Below, one piece after another: positions 27,371 through 35,414 of a DNA stretch of 64,000 nt. The position numbers and the translations under genes are program-made. This DNA is from Fictibacillus macauensis ZFHKF-1 (GTDB lineage Bacteria; Bacillota; Bacilli; Bacillales; Fictibacillaceae), in NCBI RefSeq assembly GCF_000269865.1, contig NZ_AKKV01000026.1, positions 62,001-126,000 on the forward strand, in the 5' to 3' direction. Every line of letters starts with the position of its first letter. Position 1 is the stretch's first letter. The notes beneath the pieces were generated by a model. The model saw only the letters and a program-made list of their open reading frames with translations. It ran no database searches and was not told the origin of the DNA.

Positions 27371-28102
27371 TTAATAGGATGGTCGTTCTTTCTGACTTTG
27401 TTGCCGAGCACGATAAAATTCATGAAAAAGCTTCATAAGCGCCCTTTTTTCAATACGCGAAACATAGCTTCGGGATATGCCTAACATTTTTGCGATCTCG
27501 CGTTGCGTTTTTTCTTTTTTCAAATCTAACCCGAAGCGACCAACGATGACTTCTTTTTCGCGCTCATCTAACACATGGATATAATCATAAATCTTTTTCT
27601 TTTGCATTTTTAATTGAATGGCATCGACCACATCTTCCGTTTCCGCCTTCAGTACGTCAATGAGCGTAATTTCATTGCCTTCTTTATCGGTCCCGATTGG
27701 ATCATGCAGCGACACATCTTTTTTTGTTTTTTTCAATGCGCGCAAATGCATGAGAATTTCATTTTCAATACAGCGCGCGGCATACGTCGCAAGCTTCGTT
27801 CCTTTTCCGCGCGAATAGCTTTCAATCGCTTTAATAAGACCAATCGTGCCGATGGATATTAAGTCTTCGTTATCTTCGCCCGTGTTTTCAAACTTTTTAC
27901 AAATATGCGCCACAAGCCGTAAGTTATGTTCAATTAATTTACTGCGAGCTTCTTGATCTCCTTCTGCCATTGCCTTTAAGTATTCTTGCTCTTCTCCTTC
28001 AGAGAGCGGCTGTGGAAACGCATTATTTTTCACATACGAAACAAAGAGCATAATTTCCTTAAAAAAATACGCAGCGATTGCTAATAGTCCTGCCATTTGC
28101 AC
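27371..28102 (-). CDS. sigK: Sporulation sigma factor SigK (pro-sigma-K), uninterrupted
   Basis: Late mother-cell sigma factor. The 243 residues include a hydrophobic pro-sequence of ~20 residues ([20 protein letters not shown]) before [14 protein letters not shown], the cleavage region. Region 2 is [20 protein letters not shown] and [19 protein letters not shown]; region 4 is [20 protein letters not shown]. In B. subtilis the gene is split by the skin prophage; here it is one continuous frame. Membrane processing by SpoIVFB is expected from the family. Confidence 0.96.
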   Translation of the reverse strand: MQMAGLLAIAAYFFKEIMLFVSYVKNNAFPQPLSEGEEQEYLKAMAEGDQEARSKLIEHNLRLVAHICKKFENTGEDNEDLISIGTIGLIKAIESYSRGKGTKLATYAARCIENEILMHLRALKKTKKDVSLHDPIGTDKEGNEITLIDVLKAETEDVVDAIQLKMQKKKIYDYIHVLDEREKEVIVGRFGLDLKKEKTQREIAKMLGISRSYVSRIEKRALMKLFHEFYRARQQSQKERPSY

Positions 28103-28272
28103 ACCTCCCGCGAGTTATCACACTCTTCACTCTATGCGGGCTTAGGCTTGGCAGGTGTCTGTACGATAGATAATCATCGTCGAAAACGTTATAAACTTAA
28201 AAACCTCGATGAAAATTGTCATTGTATAAAAAATTTTTTAAAAGTGCAAACTCACTTTAGAGGTGAAAAAAA

Positions 28273-28548
28273 TTGAAAAGAAAATCTATCATAACAGGAT
28301 TCCTATTAAGCTTATTAATTTTGATGGCTGTAACTAATCCCAGTAAAACAGATTATGAATCGTGGGTTTCAGAAGAGATAACAAAAAAGGAAGGGGCACT
28401 AATGAGCTGGCTTTCAAAGCCAGTCATAAATTCAATGACAGAAAAAAATGATTATCTATTTTTTTCAGTTTACAAAACGAAAATCGGTAAAAATGTAATA
28501 ACAACTTACGGAGCTTTTAATCATTTTCTTTGGTCAAATGAAAAATAA
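28273..28548 (+). CDS. DUF4359 family small secreted/membrane protein
   Basis: 91 residues from the TTG at 28273, after GAGGTG. An N-terminal hydrophobic helix (IITGFLLSLLILMAV) is followed by TNPSKTDYESWVSEEI, the DUF4359 signature, and a C-terminal FFSVYKTKI and TTYGAFNHFLW. Function unknown. Single gene ending in a strong terminator; divergent from sigK. Confidence 0.75.
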   Translation: MKRKSIITGFLLSLLILMAVTNPSKTDYESWVSEEITKKEGALMSWLSKPVINSMTEKNDYLFFSVYKTKIGKNVITTYGAFNHFLWSNEK

Positions 28549-28558
28549 TTAAGTAAGA

Positions 28559-28596
28559 GAAAGGCACCTCAGATAAACTATGAGGTGCCTTTCTAA
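28559..28596 (+). terminator. Terminator of the DUF4359 gene
   Basis: Arms GAAAGGCACCTCA and TGAGGTGCCTTTC, 10 bp after the stop. Confidence 0.85.
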
Positions 28597-28713
28597 TATC
28601 TAAGTTAAACGATTTATTAATTACTCAACTATATAAGCACTTCAACAAAATTTTAGGTATGGGATCATTCTTAATGCTCATAGTGTCTGTTGGTTTGGTT
28701 ATCTCTTCATACT

Positions 28714-28744
28714 AAAAATCCCACCATTAATTAGCGGGATTTTC
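28714..28744 (-). terminator. Terminator overlapping the end of the MFS gene
   Basis: Stem AAAATCCC / GGGATTTT overlaps the last codons and stop of the MFS gene. Confidence 0.6.
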
Positions 28745-30044
28745 CATAACGAATAAACAAAAACAGTAATAACACTGATATACTAGCGCCAACGTACGCT
28801 AACGTCGCATAACTAAAGCCTGCTACGACGAATCCAGATAAAACACCGCCTGCTGCACCAGACAAGGCAACGAATACATCCACATTTCCTTGTGTTTTTG
28901 CGCGCGTTGCTCCTGTTGTGGCGTCTATTAACAATGCGGTGCCGCTAATTAAACCAAAATTCCAACCTAAGCCTAATAATACAAGCGCAAGCACCATAAA
29001 TACCATTGATTCAGGCGGTGCGACGGCCGCCGTAATACCTGCTAAAAGCAGCGTAAACCCAGAGGCAATCGCCATGACAAAACGTCCCCATTTATCTACA
29101 AGCATCCCGGTTATAAGTGATGGTAAATACATGGCCCCAACATGAAAGCCAATGACTAAACCAACATCTCCTAAACCGTGACCATGATGTCGCATATGAA
29201 CGGGTGTCATCGTCATAATCGCAACCATCACGACTTGCGTAAGTACCATAACGGTGGCTCCGATCATCACGCCACGCTTGTTTTCTGTTTGTGGCAATCT
29301 CGCAGTATAACCAAGTGCCTTCTGTTCTTGTAGCTCCCATTTACGTGAGAGTAGTAACGGATCCGGTCGCAGCATGATAAAAAGAAGCACCCCTGCCAGC
29401 AAATAAGCAGCTGCTGATAAAAGGAAAGGGCCGGCCAATGCTGGAATGCCTAGAGAATTTGCCACTCTCCCCATCACATTGACTAAATTCGGACCCGCAA
29501 TCGCGCCAAACGTCGTAAATACCATGGCCGTGCTAGCTGCTGTCGCGCGTTGCGAAGTTTCCGCTAAATCCGTTCCCGCATAGCGCGCTTGTAAGTTCGT
29601 TGCGGTTCCTGCACCATACAGAAGCAAACTAGCAAACAATAAGACAATGTTACTAAAAAGCGCCGCAGCAATCACACCGATTGCACCAAGTCCACCTAGC
29701 ATAAAGCCCGTCGTCAACCCGAGGCGACGTCCAACTCTTTGTGAAAGACGACCGACTAAGAAAGCGCCGCCTGCCGAGCCTAGCGTAAATAAGGCCGTTG
29801 GAATTCCTGCATAGGCGTCCGTACCGAGCATTTGTTGGGCAAGTAGAGCTCCAACGGTAATGCCTGCCGCTAAGCCTGCCCCACCAAACATTTGTGACAA
29901 ACTAACGACGACTAGCGTTCGTTTGTAGAGCGCTTTTTTCTGTGATACAAGCATCTCTTGCTGTCTTTCAACAGGTTTACTTAACATAATGATTTCTCTC
30001 GTGTTCTCTGCATCCGTACCCTCCGTTGTCCTTACTGTCATCAC
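28731..30044 (-). CDS. MFS transporter
   Basis: Major facilitator superfamily permease with about 12 membrane helices in 437 residues (or ~418 from the internal ATG giving MLSKPVERQ). The A-motif-like GRLSQRVGRRLGL lies between helices 2 and 3, and a related VDKWGRFVMAI follows helix 8. Substrate unknown; drug or metabolite export is likely by family. It lies downstream of arsC, but a terminator separates them and nothing ties it to arsenic. Confidence 0.85.
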   Translation of the reverse strand: MMTVRTTEGTDAENTREIIMLSKPVERQQEMLVSQKKALYKRTLVVVSLSQMFGGAGLAAGITVGALLAQQMLGTDAYAGIPTALFTLGSAGGAFLVGRLSQRVGRRLGLTTGFMLGGLGAIGVIAAALFSNIVLLFASLLLYGAGTATNLQARYAGTDLAETSQRATAASTAMVFTTFGAIAGPNLVNVMGRVANSLGIPALAGPFLLSAAAYLLAGVLLFIMLRPDPLLLSRKWELQEQKALGYTARLPQTENKRGVMIGATVMVLTQVVMVAIMTMTPVHMRHHGHGLGDVGLVIGFHVGAMYLPSLITGMLVDKWGRFVMAIASGFTLLLAGITAAVAPPESMVFMVLALVLLGLGWNFGLISGTALLIDATTGATRAKTQGNVDVFVALSGAAGGVLSGFVVAGFSYATLAYVGASISVLLLFLFIRYGKSR

Positions 30045-30110
30045 TATTCATTTTATGTTTAAATCATTGTTTCATCAATCTTATTCTAAAATACGTTAAC
30101 CCACAAAAAT

Positions 30111-30154
30111 ATCCCGAATGATAGCTAGCCTCAAAGCAGTGTATCATTCGGGAT
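30111..30154. terminator. Terminator between arsC and the MFS gene
   Basis: Arms ATCCCGAATGATA and TATCATTCGGGAT, just after the arsC stop. It marks the end of arsR-arsB-arsC. Confidence 0.8.
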
Positions 30155-30159
30155 TCTCT

Positions 30160-30576
30160 TTAGTTGCCGGTTTCCTTAAACCTAAGGATGCGCTCTCTTA
30201 TTTCATCGCGAACGCGCTGGAAAAATTGCCACTTCTCCGCTTCTGTTCCTTGTGCTTTCGCAGGATCATCAAAGCCCCAATGATCACGTTTTACGTGGGA
30301 CGGTGTCGTCGGGCACCGATCGGCAGCATCACCACATAGCGTTACGACTAAATCGGCCTGATGTAAAATGGTAGCATCGATTCGATCTGAAGTTTGCTTT
30401 GAAATGTCAATGCCAACTTCCTTCATCGCTTTGACCGCATTTGGATTTAAACCGTGTGCTTCAATGCCAGCACTTTTCACGTCCCATTCTTCGCTTAATA
30501 GCTGTCTAGCAAACCCTTCTGCCATTTGGCTGCGACAGGAATTGCCTGTGCATAAAAAATAGATGATTTTTTTCAA
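30160..30576 (-). CDS. arsC: Arsenate reductase, thioredoxin-coupled
   Basis: Low-molecular-weight-phosphatase-fold ArsC that reduces arsenate to arsenite. P-loop [14 protein letters not shown] holds the nucleophile Cys9; the redox relay cysteines are in [11 protein letters not shown]. 138 residues, as in the S. aureus pI258 and B. subtilis enzymes. It is the last gene of arsR-arsB-arsC, 12 bp after arsB. Confidence 0.96.
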   Translation of the reverse strand: MKKIIYFLCTGNSCRSQMAEGFARQLLSEEWDVKSAGIEAHGLNPNAVKAMKEVGIDISKQTSDRIDATILHQADLVVTLCGDAADRCPTTPSHVKRDHWGFDDPAKAQGTEAEKWQFFQRVRDEIRERILRFKETGN

Positions 30577-30588
30577 AAGAAAAACTCC

Positions 30589-31887
30589 TTACTGTATAAT
30601 TTTCAACCAGAGATACAACCCGGTTAACGTAATAAATAACGTCGGTACCGTCAGTAGGACCCCTACTTTAAAATAGTAGCCCCATGAAATTTTGACGCCT
30701 TTTGTGCTAAGAACGTGTAGCCATAGTAGCGTCGCTAACGAACCGATTGGCGTCAGCTTTGGCCCTAAGTCCGAACCAATTACGTTCGCATAAATTAACG
30801 CTTCCTTCATCGTTGCTGTCGTTTGCACGTCAGAAATGGCTAACGCATCGATCATGACGGTCGGCATGTTGTTCATAACAGATGAAATAATAGCCGCAAT
30901 AAAGCCCATGCCAATGGTACCAACGAACATACCGTGGTGCGTCATCGAGGCAATAACGTCCGCTAACACCCGGGTTAAGCCGACATTTTTTAGGCCATAA
31001 ACGACAACGTACATTCCAATTGAAAAGAAGACAATCGCCCACGGTGCACCTTTAAGAACGGCTTTCGTTTGAATGACTTTGCTTGATTTTGCTGCTAATA
31101 AGAATATAATTGCCATGATCCCGGCAATAAAGGAAACTGGAACTGAAAGTAATTCGCCAACAAAATAACCGCCGAGCAATACGACTAAAACAACCCAAGA
31201 AAATTTAAACATCTTTTGATCTTTAATCGCACTAGCAGGCTTCTTTAGATCGTTGCTATTAAATGATTTAGGGATGCTGCGACGAAAATAAACATAGAGC
31301 ACGAGAATACTCGCCAATAAACTAAACAGGTTCGGTACAATCATGCGACTAACATACGTTGAAAAATGAATACCAAAGTAGTCAGCTGAAACAATATTTA
31401 CGAGGTTACTAACAACAAGCGGCAGTGATGTTGTATCAGCAATAAAGCCACTTGCCATAATAAACGGTAAAATCATCGCCTCTTTCATCTTTAAATTACG
31501 CACCATCGCGAGTACGATCGGTGTTAAAATTAATGCGGCACCATCATTGGCAAACAAGGCGGCAACAACCGCACCAAGAATGGTGATTAACAAAAACATT
31601 TTAACGCCACTTTCTTTAGCATACCGCGCCATATGAAGCGCTGCCCACTCAAAAAAGCCAATCTCGTCTAAAATAAGCGAGATAATAATGATCGCTACAA
31701 ATGTGAGTGTTGCATTCCACACAATTCCCGTTACATCTACAACATCTTGAATGGAAACGACTTGAAACAACAGCGCTAAGATTGCGCCTCCACACGCACT
31801 CCATCCGATGTTAAGACCTTTTGGCTGCCAAATAACAAACGTTAATGTTACTAAAAAAATAACAACAGCAATGATACTCATATACAT
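30589..31887 (-). CDS. arsB: Arsenite efflux permease ArsB
   Basis: Twelve-helix arsenite/antimonite exporter of the ArsB/NhaD group, 432 residues, in the length class of pI258 ArsB. Typical segments are [37 protein letters not shown] and [21 protein letters not shown]. It is of the ArsB type, whereas chromosomal B. subtilis uses an Acr3-type permease. Lies directly between arsR and arsC. Confidence 0.93.
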   Translation of the reverse strand: MYMSIIAVVIFLVTLTFVIWQPKGLNIGWSACGGAILALLFQVVSIQDVVDVTGIVWNATLTFVAIIIISLILDEIGFFEWAALHMARYAKESGVKMFLLITILGAVVAALFANDGAALILTPIVLAMVRNLKMKEAMILPFIMASGFIADTTSLPLVVSNLVNIVSADYFGIHFSTYVSRMIVPNLFSLLASILVLYVYFRRSIPKSFNSNDLKKPASAIKDQKMFKFSWVVLVVLLGGYFVGELLSVPVSFIAGIMAIIFLLAAKSSKVIQTKAVLKGAPWAIVFFSIGMYVVVYGLKNVGLTRVLADVIASMTHHGMFVGTIGMGFIAAIISSVMNNMPTVMIDALAISDVQTTATMKEALIYANVIGSDLGPKLTPIGSLATLLWLHVLSTKGVKISWGYYFKVGVLLTVPTLFITLTGLYLWLKIIQ

Positions 31888-31892
31888 CCCCC

Positions 31893-32222
31893 CTAATTTT
31901 CACAACACGAATCTTGTTGCAGGTTACTCATTCCCTCTCGTTGACTTGGAAGATGGTTCACTAATTGTTGTACAAACGCATAGTAAGGGTAATCTGTATT
32001 CATTGAATAATAAATCCATTGCCCACTTCTACGTTCCTTTACAATTCCATGATCTTTTAATTTTCTTAAATGCTGACTCACTGCCGGCTGGCTCATATCA
32101 AAAATAGCAACAAACTCACAGACACAGCATTCTTGTTCGAACACACTTTTCACAATCGCAAGGCGTGTTTTGTCTCCTAGCACTTTTAAAATAGCAGCTG
32201 CTGTCGTTAGCTCAATAGTCAG
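31893..32222 (-). CDS. arsR: Arsenical resistance repressor ArsR
   Basis: Winged-helix ArsR/SmtB repressor released by arsenite. The metal site is ECCVCEF in helix 3, and the reading helix is [18 protein letters not shown]. The frame is open upstream of the GTG at 32181 and continues [20 protein letters not shown], the usual ArsR N-terminus. The matching first codon is CTG at 32220-32222, seven bases after AAAGGGGGG. I choose this rare CTG; the GTG would remove helix 1. About 109 residues. First gene of the ars operon. Confidence 0.88.
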   Translation of the reverse strand: MTIELTTAAAILKVLGDKTRLAIVKSVFEQECCVCEFVAIFDMSQPAVSQHLRKLKDHGIVKERRSGQWIYYSMNTDYPYYAFVQQLVNHLPSQREGMSNLQQDSCCEN

Positions 32223-32254
32223 TTTAATCCCCCCTTTCCCATCTTACATCATTT

Positions 32255-32272
32255 TATAAGTATATGCTTATA
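32255..32272. promoter_or_regulatory. Probable ArsR operator
   Basis: Inverted repeat TATAAG, six bases, CTTATA lies ~33 bp upstream of arsR, in AT-rich sequence typical of ArsR/SmtB sites. Its assignment is by position and symmetry. Confidence 0.55.
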
Positions 32273-32299
32273 TATGCAACTATGTGCTAATCACCAAAA

Positions 32300-32332
32300 A
32301 GCCCAAATGATCTAGAGCCTATCATTTGGGCT
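32300..32332. terminator. Terminator after the iron-uptake lipoprotein gene
   Basis: Arms AGCCCAAATGA and TCATTTGGGCT, between the lipoprotein stop (32342) and the ars operator; a short T run follows on the reverse strand. Confidence 0.75.
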
Positions 32333-32341
32333 GTTCCTACC

Positions 32342-32746
32342 TTATTTTAATTTTTCAACATCCGACAGCACAGCGTCAAGCTGCTCTGCTGCTTTTGTTA
32401 ACGTCTTAACGTCTAGCGGTGCAGATTTCGCACCTGCTTCAATTGTATGAAGCGGCGTTTCTACTTTCTCATACAGCGCAGCATCTTTGTCTTTTACGCC
32501 ATCTTCAAAAGACTCCCAAGACTTTTCTAACTGTTCGCCCGCTTCTTTTACTTCATCCGTTTTCTTCGCTTTTAATTGCTCTTTAAGATCTTTTAGCGTT
32601 TGTTTCATCTCTTTTGCTCCTTGCATAGAAGCAGATGTCGTCTCTTTCTTTTCTTTCGCATCATCTTGTTTCGTTCCACAAGCAGATAGTGTTAAAGAAG
32701 CGGCGATCACGATTGGTACGATGAATTTTTTAGTTTGAATTGACAT
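32342..32746 (-). CDS. Lipoprotein linked to the FTR1 iron permease
   Basis: 134 residues with a lipoprotein signal peptide: hydrophobic stretch ending in the lipobox LSAC (Cys at ~23). A lysine/glutamate-rich helical domain follows (EMKQTLKDLKEQLKAKK, later LEKSWESFEDGVKDKD). The SWESFED block resembles the WxxFE helices of the EfeO/FTR1 N-terminal type. Its start overlaps the permease stop by 17 bp, so translation is coupled. A role as iron-binding partner is inference. Confidence 0.75.
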   Translation of the reverse strand: MSIQTKKFIVPIVIAASLTLSACGTKQDDAKEKKETTSASMQGAKEMKQTLKDLKEQLKAKKTDEVKEAGEQLEKSWESFEDGVKDKDAALYEKVETPLHTIEAGAKSAPLDVKTLTKAAEQLDAVLSDVEKLK

Positions 32747-34253
32747 GTTTGAAATCCCCCTGAATGCGATTGTTTTGTTTATGTTTTAAAACTTTATCTT
32801 TTCGTTTATTGAGCACAATTGCCACGACAGCAACACAGAATAGAAGACCTTGTGAAATCATTCCCTCTACAGTCGGATAAAAAGCCAAAAAGTCAATGGT
32901 CGGCAGTCCTGTCACTTCTGTTGCTGGCAGTAAGCCCGCAAGTTGCAGTCCATGAATACCCATGCCGGCAAATTTAAAGCACAAGTAAAACATGAGAATG
33001 CTTGATCCTAAGAAAAAGGGACGCATCGGGATTTTTACCCCTACTTTTAAAATACCGTACGATACGATGATGAGTACACCAACACCAATCCCAATGCCTA
33101 GTAATAAGGATGACAGCTTGATGGCATTTGCCATGCCGATGAAAAACAGCACCGTCTCTGTTCCTTCACGAAAAACAGCTAAAAACGCAAGAGCGGCTAA
33201 AGAAAATAAACTGCCCGTATGAAGCGCTTTCGTACTTTTATCGTGAATGTAGCGATTCCATTCGGCAATGCTTGACTTACTGTGCAGCCAATAGCTCATG
33301 TATAGTAGCATTACCGCAGCAAATACCCCTGTCCAACCAGCAATTAAGAAATTATTACTGCCAAATGTTCCTGCTGAGAACAGCACATTGACAAGAATAC
33401 CAAGCAGGATACTAACACCAATTCCTACAGAGACGCCCATCCAAATCCAGCGTTTCTTTCGTTCATGACCTGCCTTTTTCAAAAAGCCCATTAAAGCTAC
33501 GATTACAAGTAGCGCTTCTAAGCCTTCGCGCAAAATAATTGTCGTCGCATCGAGCATGTTATAGCTCGTTTTTAAGGCTAGCGGTGCCAAGTAATCTCGC
33601 ATACCTTGAATGGTTTTCTTTGCTTCTTCTATTTTAGTAGAAGAAAGCTGTGCGTAGGAGGTGACCATATCACGCTCCGCATCGCCATACACTTTGGCCG
33701 ATTGCGTTAATACGGCTCCTTCCGCTACTAGCCACGACTTTCTAAATTGTTCAATGTCTGCTTTTGCACCCGCAATATTACCCGCATCAATCTTTTTTAA
33801 TGACGCTTCTAATAACGTCACAAGACCAGCGATATCGCTTTCATTTGCCGTTGTAGCGGGCCCTTTTTGAGCGGTTACAGGATATTTCCCTTTAATAAAA
33901 GCTTCATTCGTTTTTCGTAATTGCTGTAAGCCCGCCATGACGTTTTTCTTTTTAACAGGCGATTGTGCAAGCGCAAACTGCACCTGACCCATCGCGTCTT
34001 CAATTTCTCGATACGCGGTCGTTGATTGTTCCTTTATACCAGCTTCAATGGACAACCACGTCGTTGAGAACCGTTGAAAGGCATCGCTCGTTTTATCTAT
34101 TTTTCCTTGCTGAGACGCTTGCAACGCTTCCGTAACGAACTTATTTGCCGCGATCATATCGTCAGTGGCACTTCCCTTTGCGAAGCTATGTATCGGCACC
34201 ATCCATACTGAAAGCAGCAGAATTGCCAGCAAAATTTGCACTTTATATTTCAC
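32730..34253 (-). CDS. FTR1-family iron permease with extracellular helical domain (EfeU-like)
   Basis: High-affinity iron permease. Signal peptide 1-26, then a ~200-residue periplasmic-type helical domain with two repeats of a FxxFxxxWLxxE pattern, then a seven-helix permease domain. The iron motifs are LREGLEALLV and FREGTETVLF (REGxE). 507 residues. Followed by an overlapping lipoprotein gene. A near-perfect Fur box lies 42 bp upstream, so iron repression is expected. EfeB/EfeO partners are not adjacent. Confidence 0.92.
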   Translation of the reverse strand: MKYKVQILLAILLLSVWMVPIHSFAKGSATDDMIAANKFVTEALQASQQGKIDKTSDAFQRFSTTWLSIEAGIKEQSTTAYREIEDAMGQVQFALAQSPVKKKNVMAGLQQLRKTNEAFIKGKYPVTAQKGPATTANESDIAGLVTLLEASLKKIDAGNIAGAKADIEQFRKSWLVAEGAVLTQSAKVYGDAERDMVTSYAQLSSTKIEEAKKTIQGMRDYLAPLALKTSYNMLDATTIILREGLEALLVIVALMGFLKKAGHERKKRWIWMGVSVGIGVSILLGILVNVLFSAGTFGSNNFLIAGWTGVFAAVMLLYMSYWLHSKSSIAEWNRYIHDKSTKALHTGSLFSLAALAFLAVFREGTETVLFFIGMANAIKLSSLLLGIGIGVGVLIIVSYGILKVGVKIPMRPFFLGSSILMFYLCFKFAGMGIHGLQLAGLLPATEVTGLPTIDFLAFYPTVEGMISQGLLFCVAVVAIVLNKRKDKVLKHKQNNRIQGDFKHVNSN

Positions 34254-34294
34254 TCATTCTCCCCCTCAATCCAAAAGAAGCTAACATCTACGAG

Positions 34295-34313
34295 GAGAAT
34301 GATAATCATTATC
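34295..34313. promoter_or_regulatory. Fur box
   Basis: GAGAATGATAATCATTATC differs from the 19-bp consensus GATAATGATAATCATTATC at one position and contains the 7-1-7 core TGATAATCATTATCA. Located just upstream of the FTR1 permease. Confidence 0.92.
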
Positions 34314-34479
34314 ACTACCTCTTTGCAAAGTATAATATGAATGAGAAGCGTTGTCAATTAGATTTTGTAAAGGGTAGCTTTCCCTATTTTATAGGATATT
34401 CGTACGCTTTTATTAGGGAAAAAGTCTCATAAACTAGAAATATCGTACTTTATGTAAGCTAGATTCGACTATGTTATAC

Positions 34480-34626
34480 CGTTGCACTTGAAAATCCAGC
34501 CACGCAAACGCTGGTTGAATTGACACCTTGATCATGGGCACGTTCAGAGGAACCATTTCAAACATTTTTAAAGGCGGATTTAGCTAAAATAACCGTCGAT
34601 TTGGAACCTTTAATCGGTACGAAATA
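34480..34626 (+). pseudogene. 3' remnant of an unidentified gene, with terminator
   Basis: A forward frame encodes VALENPATQTLVELTP, a TGA stop, then SWARSEEPFQTFLKADL and ends LEPLIGTK before TAG. The text reads as protein on both sides of the TGA, has no start and is cut at its 5' end. An intact terminator follows. I could not name the family. It looks like the decayed tail of a lost gene. Confidence 0.4.
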
Positions 34627-34631
34627 GTCTA

Positions 34632-34667
34632 AAGAAGGCAGTCCCTATAGATTGGGACTGCCTTCTT
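34632..34667 (+). terminator. Terminator behind the gene remnant
   Basis: Perfect 14-base arms AAGAAGGCAGTCCC / GGGACTGCCTTCTT. Confidence 0.75.
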
Positions 34668-35008
34668 AGCTTCTTTACAACCAAACCTCATTCAGAATTA
34701 ACAATAATATTCTATTATTATATTGAACGATCGGCACCTTCTTTGTTAACACTATTCTTATTTCTTAGTTCAATACCCTCATCCCAAAACCGTTGTTCTA
34801 AATGACTTAGTATACAACCTAGTCTTTTTAGAAATGTTCCAAATCATTAAAAAAGACCGATTAAGCTATACTATCATTTCGAAACATAGTATTAAGAATA
34901 TTCATTCAATAATGTATCTTTTTTAAAAATACGCCTACATCAAGCAATCATAAGATATAGGGGAACTTTTTAACTACATAGAAATAGGGATTTTTAACTA
35001 AAAAATTA
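34668..35008. other. Stretch without recognised gene
   Basis: About 340 bp of AT-rich sequence between the gene remnant and the Excalibur gene promoter. No convincing frame, repeat or structured RNA was seen. Confidence 0.5.
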
Positions 35009-35037
35009 TTGCAATATGTGTAAAAGCAGTATAAAAT
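35009..35037 (+). promoter_or_regulatory. Sigma-A-like promoter of the Excalibur gene
   Basis: TTGCAA and TAAAAT separated by 17 bases, about 20 bp upstream of the gene. Confidence 0.5.
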
Positions 35038-35060
35038 AACTGTAAATACATAAAAAGGAA

Positions 35061-35342
35061 GTGTTTGTCATCAAGAAATACAGTGCCATTATACTAGCTT
35101 GTAGTTTAGCAGTTGGTTTAACAAGTAGTATTCAAGCGGAAGCAAAACCAACAACCGTAAAGATTAAAAGGTTCAAAAATTGTACAGCTTTAAATAGAGT
35201 CTACAAAGGCGGCGTCGCTAGAAGTGCTCACGTGAGAAATAAGGGCGGAAAAACGCATTACAAGCCGTTTGTTTCAAAAGCATTGTATGATGCGAACCGA
35301 CGTAGCGATCGCGACAAAGATTATATCGCTTGTGAACGGTAA
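35061..35342 (+). CDS. Secreted Excalibur-domain protein
   Basis: A signal peptide (KKYSAIILACSLAVGLTSS...QAEA) is followed by a short domain FKNCTALNRVYKGGVARSA, ending YDANRRSDRDKDYIACER. This is the Excalibur calcium-binding pattern with DxDxDG-like DRDKDYIACE. The frame starts at GTG 35061, but that codon overlaps the ribosome site AAGGAAG. The best-spaced first codon would be the ATC at 35070, where similar genes have ATG. A terminator follows. Excalibur domains often accompany extracellular nucleases, and one is encoded next. Confidence 0.82.
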   Translation: MFVIKKYSAIILACSLAVGLTSSIQAEAKPTTVKIKRFKNCTALNRVYKGGVARSAHVRNKGGKTHYKPFVSKALYDANRRSDRDKDYIACER

Positions 35343-35344
35343 AG

Positions 35345-35382
35345 AAAACAACCTATCATGCTTAAATGATAGGTTGTTTTTC
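35345..35382 (+). terminator. Terminator of the Excalibur gene
   Basis: Arms AAAACAACCTATCAT and ATGATAGGTTGTTTT, right after the stop. Confidence 0.85.
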
Positions 35383-35414
35383 TGACGATTGATCAAGAAA
35401 AAAAGGAGATACAG

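Noticed and set aside
30830-31042. 70-codon reverse frame inside arsB
   Set aside because: Shadow in another frame of the permease gene.
32487-32738. Ser/Phe-rich forward frame opposite the lipoprotein
   Set aside because: Antisense of a Lys/Glu-rich coding region, which always gives such text.
34145-34432. Forward 95-codon frame over the Fur box
   Set aside because: Overlaps the FTR1 start and its operator on the other strand; no family features.
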